Source: Phoronis australis
Lineage: Eukaryota > Phoronida > Phoronidae
Assembly: GCA_002633005.1 (NCBI GenBank)
Contig: NMRA01000117.1
Location: 273,694 to 337,693 of the forward strand
Length of the DNA stretch: 64,000 bases
Direction of reading: 5' to 3'
A program made the translations under genes and the position numbers. This document shows positions 1 through 49,900 of the stretch, piece by piece. The notes below the pieces were generated by a model. The model saw only the letters and a list, made by a program, of their open reading frames with translations. It had not been told where the DNA came from and ran no database searches. Every line of letters starts with the position of its first letter. Position 1 is the first letter of the stretch.

Positions 1-2147
1 CGGGTAGTTAGTGCTGGATGCAATATTTCTCGACACTAGTCGTGCGGGGGATTCCGTATGAAGCCACCTTGACGTCACAGAATAGGAAGGTATTCCCCAA
101 AGATGGCTGCCAGTATTTGCCGATCGTCATTGTGACACTTATAGTAAAAATAGACGGCAAAAGTTCCTAATGTCGAGTTATTTCTTAATATTTAGCGAAC
201 TTAAACAATGAATTGTAGGTTTCAATGAAATTTATTAATAATAAATGTTAAAATTCTTCGTTTAGCCTTCATTTTCGCCGAGGTTGTTTTGGAACAGGCC
301 GTCTTTTTTCCGTCTGGGCCGTGCCGTCCAAAGCCGTCATTTTTTTAAAAGGGCGGCCAGGACGGCCGCTAGATGAGTCCCTGCCTTACAGTGTCACATA
401 GACTTCTAAAAACAGCACATAAACTCACAGTATCATGCCGACTCCTAAAAAGACAACCCCACAATGTAATACACACTCATGGAAAGACAAATGAGTGACA
501 TTGATACATTTATAGTTTCATGCACACTTATGTTAAATAACAGCGTGTGTGTGCATCATTTGCCCAAGGCGTGTATTTGTAAAAGCACTGCAATTGTTGA
601 ATACAAAGCCAACTTGGCTTTCAAGTGTCACGCTAGGTTTTGTGATGCCAAATCGAGTAGTTTTAAACTTGACTTACCCTGGGTCATCAGGAGGCAAGTT
701 TATACTGCCTTCCTCTTTCAGCTGTAGATCAGAGGCCAACTGTTCACTCATGACATCTAACAGACTACATGGGGCAGCAGCTGGTGGAGTGCTGGCCCAG
801 CCCTTCCACGGTGATGTGTTGTTCGCAACAGCTTCTACCGCTACAGTATTCCCAGATATTTTGCTTTCCATGTTTCTTGTAAAACTGCATCAAACAGAAT
901 AAACAATGAGGACTCATGAAACCATAATTGTCATGGATTAAAACGTACAAAAACTATTTTTACTTGTAAAGCTTTGGTCTTTTTAAGGTCTTCGTGTAAT
1001 TCATTAAATCAAATCTACAACAAGGAAAATTTATTTGGCTATGTGCAAAAACTCTCATGCCAGCCAAGTTGTTCTAAGGCAACTGAGAACGGCTCATATC
1101 GGATTTGAGACCAACATGATTTCATACAGATCTATGTCAAAACAATACAAGTCTATTAGATGAGCACTGCTTATTCTGTTACATGGTCAGTGTCGAATTG
1201 AACAAAAGGCAATTTCCATGTCCTTCATACAACTGATAACTAACTCATTTGCCAAGTAGCAGCCAATCACAGGGTAGCTAGTGATTGACAACTTTGATGG
1301 GGAATACTGCCATCCTGAGTTACACAGTGCTCAAAACTTCAATTTCGTGGTATTTACCCACAATATTGCAAAGACTGTCGACCACTTTTACAGCCTCGTT
1401 CAGAGTTTCTCATGTTATTTATTGCTGTCTCACTTTGACAAATTTTTCTCGGTTACCTTTCAACGTCAAAGATGTTTTATTGCTGAGCCATGGGAAGGCA
1501 ACATCGTAGCCCCTCGGTTGGCCATTTAGGGGCTACAATACTTCCATTCGCTTTCTGTACACATTTCGTTCCATGTATTTTAAATGGGCAGTAGGCCAAA
1601 TATGGCCACCGATTTTGAGTTTTCACCTCGTCAAAAGTATATTCCACACTTAAAATGACCACTTAAGCGCTTACTTTCTTCATTGGTCCTTTCTGCTTCT
1701 ATACATATCTTTGATGAAGTTTAGTTGTGAGAATTAGGTGACTTTGGCGAAGAATTCCAACTCCACTTTTTTGGTTGCTCTTAACTTTTCACCACACATG
1801 CGATAACCAAGAAGTATGTCAACTGAGTCACGTGAGTTAGGCAAAGGCTAGCGCGAGACTGAGCGAAGCACGTGATGCTAGCGCGTGACGCTAGCGTATG
1901 ACACTTGCAAAATAGCATGAGAAGGTATCAGGTGAAATTTGTAAGATTTGTGTTCCTTGGATTTTTTTATTCGTCAAGATGCGTGATTTCACGTAACGTA
2001 ACTTCCTCAAAATGGCACCCGGTAAGAAAAAACTCGAGCACACCACGACAGATTTTCATTGATTTGTTCAAATTATCTTGACTGAATAATCTCCAGACTT
2101 ATGGTATGGGTTGTTTATAACTCCATGTGCAAATATGCATGTTTCAT
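1..2147. other. Non-coding flank, no gene recognised
   Basis: The open frames here are short, lack splice context and do not resemble proteins I know. One local feature is a CpG-rich patch near 1825-1900 with two CACGTG motifs and three GCTAGCG words. The stretch is probably intergenic or downstream of the minus-strand gene. Confidence 0.4.
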
Positions 2148-2152
2148 TTGAT

Positions 2153-2158
2153 TTTATT
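2153..2158 (-). terminator. Polyadenylation signal AATAAA (minus strand)
   Basis: The plus strand reads tttatt here, so the minus strand carries AATAAA about 40 bases after the TAG stop at 2198-2200. This spacing suits a short 3' UTR and supports the minus-strand gene whose last exon lies just upstream of it. Confidence 0.5.
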
Positions 2159-2197
2159 TCCTGTATTTTGAAATGAGTAACTTTTTGAGGGTATGTA

Positions 2198-2261
2198 CTA
2201 TCGCACCTGCATGCCTGTGGCATCCAGGGCGATGTACTTGCCTAAGCCATGGGCAGCAACA
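2198..2261 (-). CDS. Terminal coding exon of an unrecognised minus-strand gene
   Basis: On the minus strand a pyrimidine-rich acceptor (ctgtcttcag) is followed by 1+63 bases that encode VAAHGLGKYIALDATGMQVR and a TAG stop. The first base completes a codon split with the exon at 3346-3422, giving AG+T (Ser). An AATAAA lies about 40 bases past the stop. I do not recognise the family. The exon call rests on the acceptor, the phase match with the upstream exon, and the poly(A) signal. The protein is only a C-terminal fragment because the 5' exons were not found. Confidence 0.5.
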
Positions 2262-2526
2262 CTGAAGACAGAAAGTTGGATAAACTTGAGAAGTATTCAT
2301 GGATGGGTGTTTTCTGACGTGATCCTTCAAATAAGCCTGAATTCCCAAAACAAGGCCAATGATACAACACATTCTCTTTCCTCAGAGACACAAGAGAGCC
2401 TTAGGTGAGACCATCATATTTCAATTATGTCTGATAAATAGAGCAAACTGCAAAGGCTATTCAATGTCAAAAGCCATGACTGTTATGTCAATGCTTATGT
2501 GAGATGCTACTAGTGTACACTACGGT

Positions 2527-2600
2527 ACATCGAGACATTGGACACACATGGTAGGCACATCGAGATATTGGACACACATGGTAGGCACATCGAGACAAGA
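2527..2600. repeat. 30-bp tandem repeat, about 2.5 copies
   Basis: The unit begins acatcgagacattggacaca and recurs at 2527, 2557 and (partial) 2587 with one substitution. Confidence 0.8.
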
Positions 2601-3345
2601 CATTTTATTGTTATTTTCCAGTGTTTTTACATCTGTGCCATGGATGTTGTAGTTATAGCGCTGTGATGTGATTGCCCTGCTTTATGTCTCATGTTGTGAT
2701 GGATACAACTGTGCTGCGTTAATGCTGAGAGATAAGCCCAGTGTCAGTGACCTCTGACTTGGACCTGGTCACATACTGTGCTCTGTGTATTTCTTGCTAT
2801 TATTATACTTGGACACATCTGTGCTATAATCCTATATACATGCTTTGTGTCTTCATCTGTGATTGTTGGTTATAGGCCCCAGTGTTCTCCACATTATAAA
2901 TTCCAAACTCCACGCAAATGTTGAATGTCAGTTAATGACATTGTTTTGTGTCTACCCATAACCATGGTCATGCTGGAGGTATTTATATATGGTTTAAAAC
3001 TGCACACTGCACTGGTGTGACCTACTTCTTAGACACTTCAAAGTTTAGCTTTCCTACCAATGCATCTCATAATTTCTCCAAAGCATTTGACAGACCAAGA
3101 GCAGCAAACAAAAGATCAAAAGTTCCTTTAATAATACCAATGCCGATTTTAATATCAATTAGACATATTAAGTACTACTAACATGAGTTCTGANATATGA
3201 CCAGTACCAACTGTAGACAAGCACCAAAAATACTCCATATCCATACGTCTACCTGGCCTTGGCAGTGACCAAACTTATCTAATAGTGTTGTGACACATGA
3301 TTTCTGTGTGTGACCTAGAGTTGTATAAAGCCAAGCGGCCCATAC

Positions 3346-3422
3346 CTCTTGACTAAACGGTTTTGATGCTCGACACTCGCAGCAGTGGCCTGGGATCCAT
3401 ACAGGATACCCACTGTCGACGC
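3346..3422 (-). CDS. Penultimate exon of the unrecognised minus-strand gene
   Basis: This 77-base exon (25 codons plus 2 bases) lies between the acceptor cgtcag and the donor GTATGG. It reads ASTVGILYGSQATAASVEHQ followed by NRLVK. It begins in phase 0, which matches the end of the exon at 3740-3861, and ends in phase 2, which matches the start of the exon at 2198-2261. No known domain is recognised. A 57-base splice-bounded segment between it and the 3740 exon (3592-3648) is also phase-compatible, but its Cys-rich translation is unconvincing. Confidence 0.45.
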
Positions 3423-3739
3423 CTGACGAGTGTCGGATAGGCATATGGAATTTTCTACAATAGATTGCATGCGCGGACTAAACAATGCAGTCCCACAACC
3501 CTGGTCTGGGACTGGAGTTTGGACCCCACTTATGGAGATTCTTTGGAGCGTGATTAGTCAAACACAGTGTGTCCCTTAAATGACAACTCACGGAATAGAA
3601 CGTGCTCAGGCAAGAAAAACAAGTCCAGCACGAGGCAGCAGAGAAACACTGACGACTCAAAACAGACGAGTGTACTTGTCTTTGACAAAAATCATAATCT
3701 AGTTAAGTCTCTATGACATTTAGCTGTCTCGGAACTTAC

Positions 3740-3861
3740 CTTTAAGTTGAGTTTGGGGCTTATGAAGAAGGAAAATACGACAGCAGGAGAACCAATATTG
3801 CACAACACAATTTCACCACCGGATGTAATTGTTAGTGTCACAGCGCCACCTGTATGAAGCA
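3740..3861 (-). CDS. Internal exon of the unrecognised minus-strand gene
   Basis: The acceptor ctttccccag and the donor GTAAGT enclose 2+120 bases encoding 40 residues, beginning LHTGGAVTLTITSGGEIVLC and continuing NIGSPAVVFSFFISPKLNLK. The alternating hydrophobic pattern suggests beta strands. The 'NIGSPAVVFSF' stretch loosely recalls immunoglobulin-like ASH/MSP domains of ciliary proteins, but that is only an impression. The exon starts in phase 1, so an upstream exon must exist; none was identified before the SEC14L1 start at 4430. The gene may start in the intergenic gap or overlap SEC14L1 intron 1. Confidence 0.5.
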
Positions 3862-4429
3862 CTGGGGAAAGGGTACTAGTGACATCTAGTGGTGGATAGT
3901 ACAAAATTTAGACAAGACTCACATTTTTATGTGTATCTTTGCTACCTTTGTTTACGGAATAAGTTGCCTCACAGTTAGGTGTCAGTCAAGTGTTAAGGTC
4001 GACTTGAAAGCCTTAACCTGACAGTGGCAAACTGTTTAAGAGCACGACGCCCCCGCAGTTGATGCTCCTTTAATTAATCAGCTGTTTTTCAGCGTCACCT
4101 GTTAGAAATTTGTGTAGTTTATCTCAGGGTGTATGAATATAAACTTCAATTTACTTTAGAAGAATAGTTACATTGAAGCCCTATTTACTTCCCTTCGTTT
4201 ACACTGCGAATAATGCAAAGCGTACGAATGTTTTTGAATAACCAAATTTTTAATTGAAGTGCTTTCCATAATGGACTATATTTTGTTCGTGATGATGACA
4301 CCAATACTGTTAGTAGTGGTTAGGTTCTGCGATTGTGGTTCACAGAAATGAGCATTTTGTGTATGGGTGCGACGAAGTCGTGTTAAAATCTAGTAACGAT
4401 GAGTTGATTTGTTAACCGATGAGTCAGAA
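3862..4429. promoter_or_regulatory. Intergenic/5' region between the minus-strand gene and SEC14L1
   Basis: No exon could be placed here on either strand. By position it should hold the SEC14L1 promoter and 5' UTR, and perhaps the start of the minus-strand gene. No TATA box in a convincing place was seen. Confidence 0.3.
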
Positions 4430-42297
<37,868 letters not shown>

Positions 42298-43941
42298 CCC
42301 GAGGTCAACTAAACATGACGGCAACACAGGAACTGATGTTGTCCTCAAGTTTTGAGGCTATATTAGCTGCATGCAATACTTCAGTTAGGAAAGTGTACCT
42401 CAACATATCAGACTGGGCATGGTATTGTGAAACTTGTGTATGGTATTGTGAAACTTGTGTATGGTATTGTGAAACTTGTGTATGGTATTGTGAAACTTGT
42501 GTATGGTATATTCTAGATGACGAGTTGGTTGTGGAACAGTTCATGTACAGAGGTTTGGAAATCCACCATACATCAAGCATGAGCAAGCATGCAGTATGTA
42601 GAATGGTTGTACACTTGCATACGGATTGAGCAAGGTTTTCTGTTATGAGTACATTATTGTGTATTTTCTTGAGACTCTAGAGGAAGAGGTAGCTTAGTTT
42701 TTACATTATATTATCTGAGATTTGTGTGCTAAGACACTATAGTGTGAAATATTTGCTTGAGAATAACAGTTAGTACCGAAGTGTTTGAGGAAAAATAGAC
42801 TTGTAAACGTGGCAGTTTAAATGTGATAAAAATGCTGTGATAACGTGAAGCAGAATATTGAATTGTTTCTTCAGTTTCGTTTCATTACCAGATTTTTACT
42901 GTGTTGATCCAGTCTTGTGAGAAGTCTTGTGATCAAGGAAATGCATACCCCTTCGTTCCAACAATTGAATGCGTACAGTATTCATAATGTTCCAGTGTCC
43001 AGTTTAGGTGGGCATGAGCTTGAATGATTTCCACTGCATTCAGTTGAGCTCCTGTTTGTTGTTTTGTTTGGTGAAGTGAAGGTCGTCACATCTCCCTCAC
43101 TTACTGCAAAGTGCTGCATATGACTTTGGGTCAGTTGTAATTGTATGTATTAAGTGTGCGTGAGTTGTTCGGAAGTTCAATGTGTAGTTAGAGATTTTTG
43201 TCTTTGTAATTGTTCACTCTTAGATGCAAAGACTAAGTGGATACCATAGTGCTGAGGCAATATAGTTGAAAGATTCTTTAATGTCGAACATAATTTATTT
43301 TACTATGTATTAGTTGTTAGGGCCAATTAACAAAATGTATTTACAAATTAATTATAGAATTTTTACTGTAAAATAACACTGTGTTGTTGTTGATTGCAAG
43401 ACACAGACAGTTGTACCATCCACACATTCACCTCACTGACCCAAGAAAGTGGCTTTAGACCTGTATTCCATCCAAGAACTTTTGGTTTAGAACCTACAGC
43501 TATGGAATTGGTTTTCCCTTGCGATTTGCGGTTTTCCAAAGAACTGACTGTTTGTTATTGGTAGAGGCCATGCTTGGTGCATAAAATGACGTGTTGTGAC
43601 AAATGAACTTGTAGAGTCTGGGTCCTGTTTCATGAAATCATCAACTTTTTTGGTCTTTGACTGAAATCGGGGTAACCTAAGAAACGTTTTCATAAAATTT
43701 CTTGAGACCAAAATTTAGACAGAAACTGGTTCAAGTCAAGATCGTATTTGTGGCCCAAATGACCCTTATTTACAACTTTCATCACTGTAAACTGTTGAAG
43801 AACAAATTTCACTTGATATTTTTCTCAATATTTTATGATCGTATGGCCCCAAAAATGTCAGATTAAAGACTGGGTTTATAGCCACTTGTAAATGCTGATG
43901 GAATAATGTATTATCCGAACATTGGAAACTCTGACAATAAA
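42298..43941 (+). other. SEC14L1: Probable SEC14L1 3' UTR
   Basis: No AATAAA was seen after the stop until 43936-43941, which gives a UTR of about 1.64 kb. It includes a 21-bp, four-copy tandem repeat at 42418-42509. The UTR end is inferred from the signal only. Confidence 0.45.
42418..42509. repeat. 21-bp tandem repeat, four copies, in the SEC14L1 3' UTR
   Basis: Unit tatggtattgtgaaacttgt + g, repeated four times plus a partial unit, starting 121 bases after the stop codon. Confidence 0.93.
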
Positions 43942-45201
43942 TTTAAAGCTGCATGTTGTGCCATCTTTGAAAAACATCTCTTTGGTTCGTCTTATGGGTG
44001 GAACCCTCTGATTTACATTTTGAATACGGACATTCCTCCCGCTTGTAAAACCACAGACAGAACTGAGTGATCATCGATTGCTTTAACAGAAAAAATGGTC
44101 ACTCCTAATTTGACAAACGCTGATTTTAAGTTAGCAGTTTCAGATTTTCCCTAGAAGCATTGCACAAGACCAAAAAAGAAAATTGAAATGAATTTGCTTA
44201 CAAGTTGATTTAAAACCACATTTACTACAGTAATTGTTTTCACAATCTCCCTTGATTCACTTGGTGACGAAGGGAATTTTACTCCAAAACCTCTGTTGTC
44301 AAACACTCCCTGCCCACAAAAAAGAAAGGAAAATCAGATTCCCAACAAATTGTGCAACAGATGGACAAATCTGGTGAATATGGAACAGACACAAATGAGT
44401 CCTGTTTAGTGTGTGAATACAGTACAAGAGAAAAGTAATTGGACACAATATCGTTTCCCCAGCAAAAATGACTGGTAATAACCATTATGGGACAAAATTA
44501 TAATGATGGAATGGCTTGGATACCTTACTAACTTATGTTACAAGCAAAAACCTCTGACAATAATGAATTTGCCTTCTGGCCAGCTGTGGGAGTTGTGGGT
44601 CAGTTTGACTCTATGCGTTTGGCGAGTACTATTCCCAGTTATGGCACTTAATATGTAAGAACGGGTTTCAGGCTCTCAAAAGTCACAACCCAAGTCAGAA
44701 TCTTTGTTTGACATTCATCCACCAAATCAATGTCTCCTAGCAAAGTCAACTGGAATTGTGGGTTGCAGTTATAAAGCAGCCGAAGTTTTAATCTTCCATC
44801 GCACCTCATCTTCTGATGTCTTCAGTGGTTCTACAAATAATGGAAACCTCAGTGTCGCTCAAACTTCATGTATCTCTACTGGTCTACACATACCCCAGTT
44901 TTTAGAAAAACATCACAAAACACTGATGTTTGGCAATAGATAAAACATACAAACAGACAACTGAAGCACCACTAACTTTAAGATGTAAGAAATTTTCTTG
45001 GCAACAGACCAGCACAAACTGGGTTCTTGTAGACATAGCCCTGGACAATATGTGAATGAATAATTTCTGGCATTATAATGCCTACATCTCATTAATTTAG
45101 TATTTAAAGACTTCTTGCCTTCAGAGAAAAATAAAAGTGGAAAAATTATTGCAGAAATCTCACTTTAATACCTATGAGAGCATTTTATGTACAATTTTGA
45201 G
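43942..45201. other. Intergenic space between SEC14L1 and LACTB2
   Basis: No coding exon or repeat recognised. It could hold the missing last exon of LACTB2 (minus strand), but none was identified. Confidence 0.4.
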
Positions 45202-45203
45202 TA

Positions 45204-46620
45204 CCGTATTCGCCGTAATAACTGCCCATGCCCCTATAAGAACCCTCCCACGCGTTTTCAGACTTTGCTGAAATAAGCGCCCAGTCCATGAACGTGTACA
45301 TGCTAACAATGACGTACCAACAGTCCTAAAACTCGGCTACAGCAACGTCTTCAATTTATCAAAAAAATTTTGCACGGGTCTTCTAGACCACCAGCGGCAC
45401 TGCTACGTTTGTATTTAGCCGTGACTTTACACTTCAAAGTAACGCAGCGCTTCAAAAAGAACACAACAGCGTTGCCACGCTCTCGCGACGACTGCTTCCC
45501 ACTATGGTCTGACCTTTCAGTAGACACGTCGACTGTCTCAGGAATAAAAATAACTCGGTGTTAAACGCACGTGGCCAGGAAGCACGCGCTACATACATGA
45601 ACCTGTCATCAAAGACATTAGTCGGGAACTATCCATTCATGAAACGGGTAGCATAGCATCGATAAGAAATGAATATTGGCACTAATTTCCGACAATTTCT
45701 AATACTATAAAACATGTTTGCGTTATTTTTGAGATGGATTGTTTGATTAACCATAATTGGTGTTTTTAAGCCGAATATCCGATAAAATGACAACTGACAG
45801 TGAATGCTTACACACCCTTACACCGAAAAATAACTGTCAGATAGTTACGTACGCATCCAGCTACACGGCGACTAATATGGGCCTTACCGAGACAAATGTC
45901 GAAAGTTTTTAGCACGAGACCGGCAAGTGCTGAATGAAACACGCTCTGGTTTAGGCCTACTGCTTGTGCAAATTTCTTTAGACACATCTAGCTAGTTAGA
46001 TTGCGTGGCTCTGGCCAAAAGACGGTCTCTGCTTTGGCAAATGAACTCTGGTGACACGCACGCGCTCGCTTACTCGCAGACGAACTTCAAAACAAACGTC
46101 ACGTGACAACAACATGTGTGTTCGTCCAGACATTTTTCTCGCCGTGTTGCCGATCATACATGTAGATGGCACGATGTTGCACAGATTTGTACTTAAACCT
46201 GCCGTTAATCCAGACTCCACGGGAACTTAAAAAATCTTAGAGACGCTACTTATAAAACTTAATGAGGATTTCAGGTAATTTGCTTGAGTCGAAACCATTT
46301 TTATTCAAGCATTGAAGTCGCCATATCGAAGACGGCGATTTCGAGGCAGTCAGTCGGCGAGTTTTCGCCCTGGGATTTCAGCACAATTTTCTGTAAAATG
46401 ATCGTAATTTAGCAGCAAAGTTTGATAGCAATGCACCACAGTTTTGTTGAAAGTCTTTCATAGATTACATATACGTTACAGAGCGTAAATTTGATGAATC
46501 TTAGCTTCCGATTTCACCCGTTTCGGAGACCGGGTTTCAACCGCCTGGGGTTATAATAAGCGCCCCCCCCCTGAACCGAACTTTTCTAAGTGCCCTGGGC
46601 GGTTATTATGGCGAATACGG
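45204..46620. mobile_element. 1.4 kb non-autonomous DNA transposon with terminal inverted repeats
   Basis: The left end ccgtattcgccgtaataact and the reverse complement of the right end ccgtattcgccataataacc match at 18 of 20 positions, and the similarity continues (gccca). Both ends are flanked by TA (45202-45203 and 46621-46622), consistent with a TA target-site duplication. The interior is CpG-richer than its surroundings and has no transposase frame. Confidence 0.75.
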
Positions 46621-46853
46621 TAATTCTGTATTTCGTTAATTTTATCCTGTTTGTTGCATATTGTTAGAAATATAAGTGACACTTCCTGATAACAAATTCA
46701 TTTTCTTGTGAGAGTCTTGCTTTACTTTACCTTTGATACATAGCACATCACTGGGTAGTCACTAGCAGATCCCTGGGTAATCACTAGGTAATGCCTAAAA
46801 AATTTTCCTGCTCACTGTGTTAATATGATAGCGTAGACTAGTGAAGAACTCAC

Positions 46854-46935
46854 CAACTTTAGCTTCCTTCTGTAGTTTAGTAAGGTGATGTGTGACATTT
46901 GACGCAGCAGCGGGGTAAAGGTGCTGAGGGGTGTC
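46854..46935 (-). CDS. LACTB2: LACTB2 exon 6 (winged-helix-like C-terminal segment)
   Basis: Acceptor catttcttgtag, 27 codons plus one base ([27 protein letters not shown]), then GTGAGT. It aligns with '[27 protein letters not shown]'. If the GTGAGT is not used, the frame ends about 18 codons later at a TAG. Confidence 0.85.
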
Positions 46936-49900
46936 CTACAAGAAATGTAAACGGAGCATTTCGAAATAGGGCTTTAATCGGTGCAAGAAAACTACGCTTG
47001 TGACCAAATCAATTCCTTATAAATTCATTACAACTGCACAATTTGGGGATTACACTAAGTGATCAGTCACTCACTTCAGTTCAAACAAAAATCCAATGCA
47101 GAAGAAGAGAAAAAATTAAGTGTATTTGCAATTATGGAAACACTGAATTGCACTTTACAGGTAGAGACCATTAGCTCCTCATTTTCACTGAAACAGAAAT
47201 CTGTTTTGGCAAACCTATCATTCTGTTTTTCCATTTTCTAAATTAACATATTCTGCTTTACTAATTTCAAAGTGATAAGTTCCTTCACTTTTTCCACTGA
47301 ATTACGCTGAAGCCGTTTTACCGATGACTTGCAGCATGCCATGACATGTTTATTGCATCTCGAAAACCAAAAAAGAACAGCACCTCCTTCAATAAGAAAA
47401 AAACACATGAACAAGTCTGCTCTAAAACGAGCAACGGTAGATTTTGTAGCTAGAACATGCCAAATTTGATGGATTATATAATTCATTTAAGACAAAAATA
47501 TTAAAAGCAAAGTATGTGATACTGCTATATGGAAGTTCAGATTACAATCTGTAATCCCCTGAAAGAAGTTACACTGTGTTAATTCCGTCTGTTTTCCTCT
47601 ATCACCAAAAACCAGGGAATCTATACAGGCCTTCAAACTTGTGCCGCTGCTTTCCACAAGACATTTTGTATTCACTCACAATGTAAACAATTTTGACAAT
47701 GTCCATAGCTGTCATCCATTTATCAGCATTAGTCTTTAGTGCTTTTAGTATTTGTTCTTCTCGTTGATTTCTGTGTGAAATGTAGTATTTAATCCACTCC
47801 ACAGGTGTCTCTATGACAGGCCCATGACCCGGGTAGGCCCTAGAGGGAGACAGGGATAATATTTTCTTCAACGACTGGGTGTAGTCGAATAAATCTTCAA
47901 AAACCTGCAAAAATCATTAAACGATATTTAGCAAAGCGCCAGAAACACAGTAAAGATACATTATCTTCATGTTCCTTAGCAACCAATTGTACTATGTTAT
48001 AACTTCCACTACTCAAGTGCTTTTTACAAGAGATATTTAAACTCTGGTTATAGACCCTATTCACGTAGTTGCCATTTTAGTAGTGAGCTATTTTTTACAT
48101 TTAAAAAGACATTGCATTTGAGTCATAAATATCATGAGGCACGTGAAAAAATTATGCTCTGCGCAGCAATCAAGTGCAGAACACATTGTTTTTAAAACCT
48201 AAAAAGGGGCTCACTTAAGATGGCGACTGCAGGAATACGGTGCATAGACAAAAAAGTTTATCTGGCATCTGTTTCATGAAAGCGACTTAAACTTGCTTTA
48301 TGGCTTTTTGGCAAACTGTGTTGAATCACCTTAAGTCAAACCAAGGTCTTAATACGAGTTCTAAGATATTGAAAAACGATAGGGACTATAATCCTAATAG
48401 TCGTCAATGCATTGACTTTTTATTGCACAATACATACACATGTGCCTTCTCCTAAGACTGTGTCTGCAGTAAAGACGGCATTCTCTTCTTCAAGCAGTAA
48501 TGCCATGTGGTCATTGGAGTGACCAGGTGTGAACAGGGCTCTGGAACGATACTACAGTGTCAACTGTTACAGTATACGCCACAAGAAACCAGACAAAATG
48601 ACCCATCACTACATGTCATGATGGCTGAGCGCAAGTGAAATCCCACGCTATGATGGTTGAGTGTAAGCCACATTGACCATCATGGTAGTTCTCTATCATG
48701 ACAGGAAACTTAAATCAAGTGGAAGAGCTATTCACTAATTCCTTACAGTTTAGATCTTATCAATCGTCATCAAACCTTGTGATATCTTTAAAAGATGCAT
48801 TGCATGACAAACACAGATGACCAATACACTCGTCAAAATATGAATAAAGTTTGAACTGCTAAGGTATAATACTACTGAAAAAAATGCAAATCGTCAGACA
48901 AGAACATAAGTGTTATTCGTAGCATAATTAACCAAGTTACTCACTTGAGCGTCGCACCTTCAGTTTTAAAGATGTGACCGTCATTTACAAACGAATAATT
49001 CAGATTACTTCCAAGAGGCTCATCATCTTGAAGAGACTTCTGAATCTTGGATATTTTTACTGGAGAACCTCAAAGAAGTTAAAACAAATTATGAAGTTTT
49101 TGCATGAACTGGCAGCAGATATTTCTACTCAAAGATACTAGTACCTCAAAAACTATTTGGTGTGATTTAATGAGTGAAGTGCAAGAAAATATATTTATTA
49201 AGTATTCTTACAGCAACCATTGAATTTCAAGCTAACAAAGCCATAAAGAATACAACATAGATAGATATGTGCACTAGATAACAATGCATAAAGAAAACAC
49301 ACTAAAATACAATTTGTTAAAATTTATATAGACTCGGACCAAACCATTGGCCACTCTCAAATCCGTCTTACCACCATTTTACACAAAAAAACAAAGAATA
49401 ATCACCATGAGTGAACAATGCCCCACTTCAAAATAATGTGAATAATAAGAATTCAGTTGTCTCAATGATCTGTTTGAACAGGTCGCCGCGACCTGTATGA
49501 TGTTGCCTCTGACCTGTTTAAATAGCATGCGATCCAATTGATTTTTTCATTATCAACAAAAAAGTATCATTTTTGGGTGTTCGCTATGATATGCACGCAC
49601 CATACACTGTCTATATTTTCAAAGTGGTTGTAAATACGACCTGTTTGAATTTTTGAGGGTGGAGAACCATGGAACATGCGTAAGTTGGACAAAAGCAGCA
49701 GGAAATCCTTAAGAACTGTCAACAAGCTGGTGAAGGGAATGGTCATTGTACAACCACTGCCACCTGTGGGTGATTAGAATAGCTAGAAATGCAGGGACAA
49801 ACTCACTCAGAACATACAGACAATAAGGAAGTGGGCCTTCCAACTTCACAGCACTAATTACCTGTACTGTCTATTGAAGTCTTTCATGCGAAACAGCAAA

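Noticed and set aside
3194-3194. Single N as another false-duplication join
   Set aside because: No direct repeat flanks it, unlike the Ns at 22452, 25198 and 33537; treated as a simple ambiguous base or small gap.
3592-3648. 57-base splice-bounded segment between minus-strand exons
   Set aside because: Phase-compatible, but the Cys/Ser-rich translation and short length make chance likely; left out of the gene model.
47238-47486. Minus-strand open frame ending [17 protein letters not shown] as the LACTB2 C-terminus
   Set aside because: The true next exon (46854-46935) matches the family directly; this frame has a poor acceptor and no alignment.
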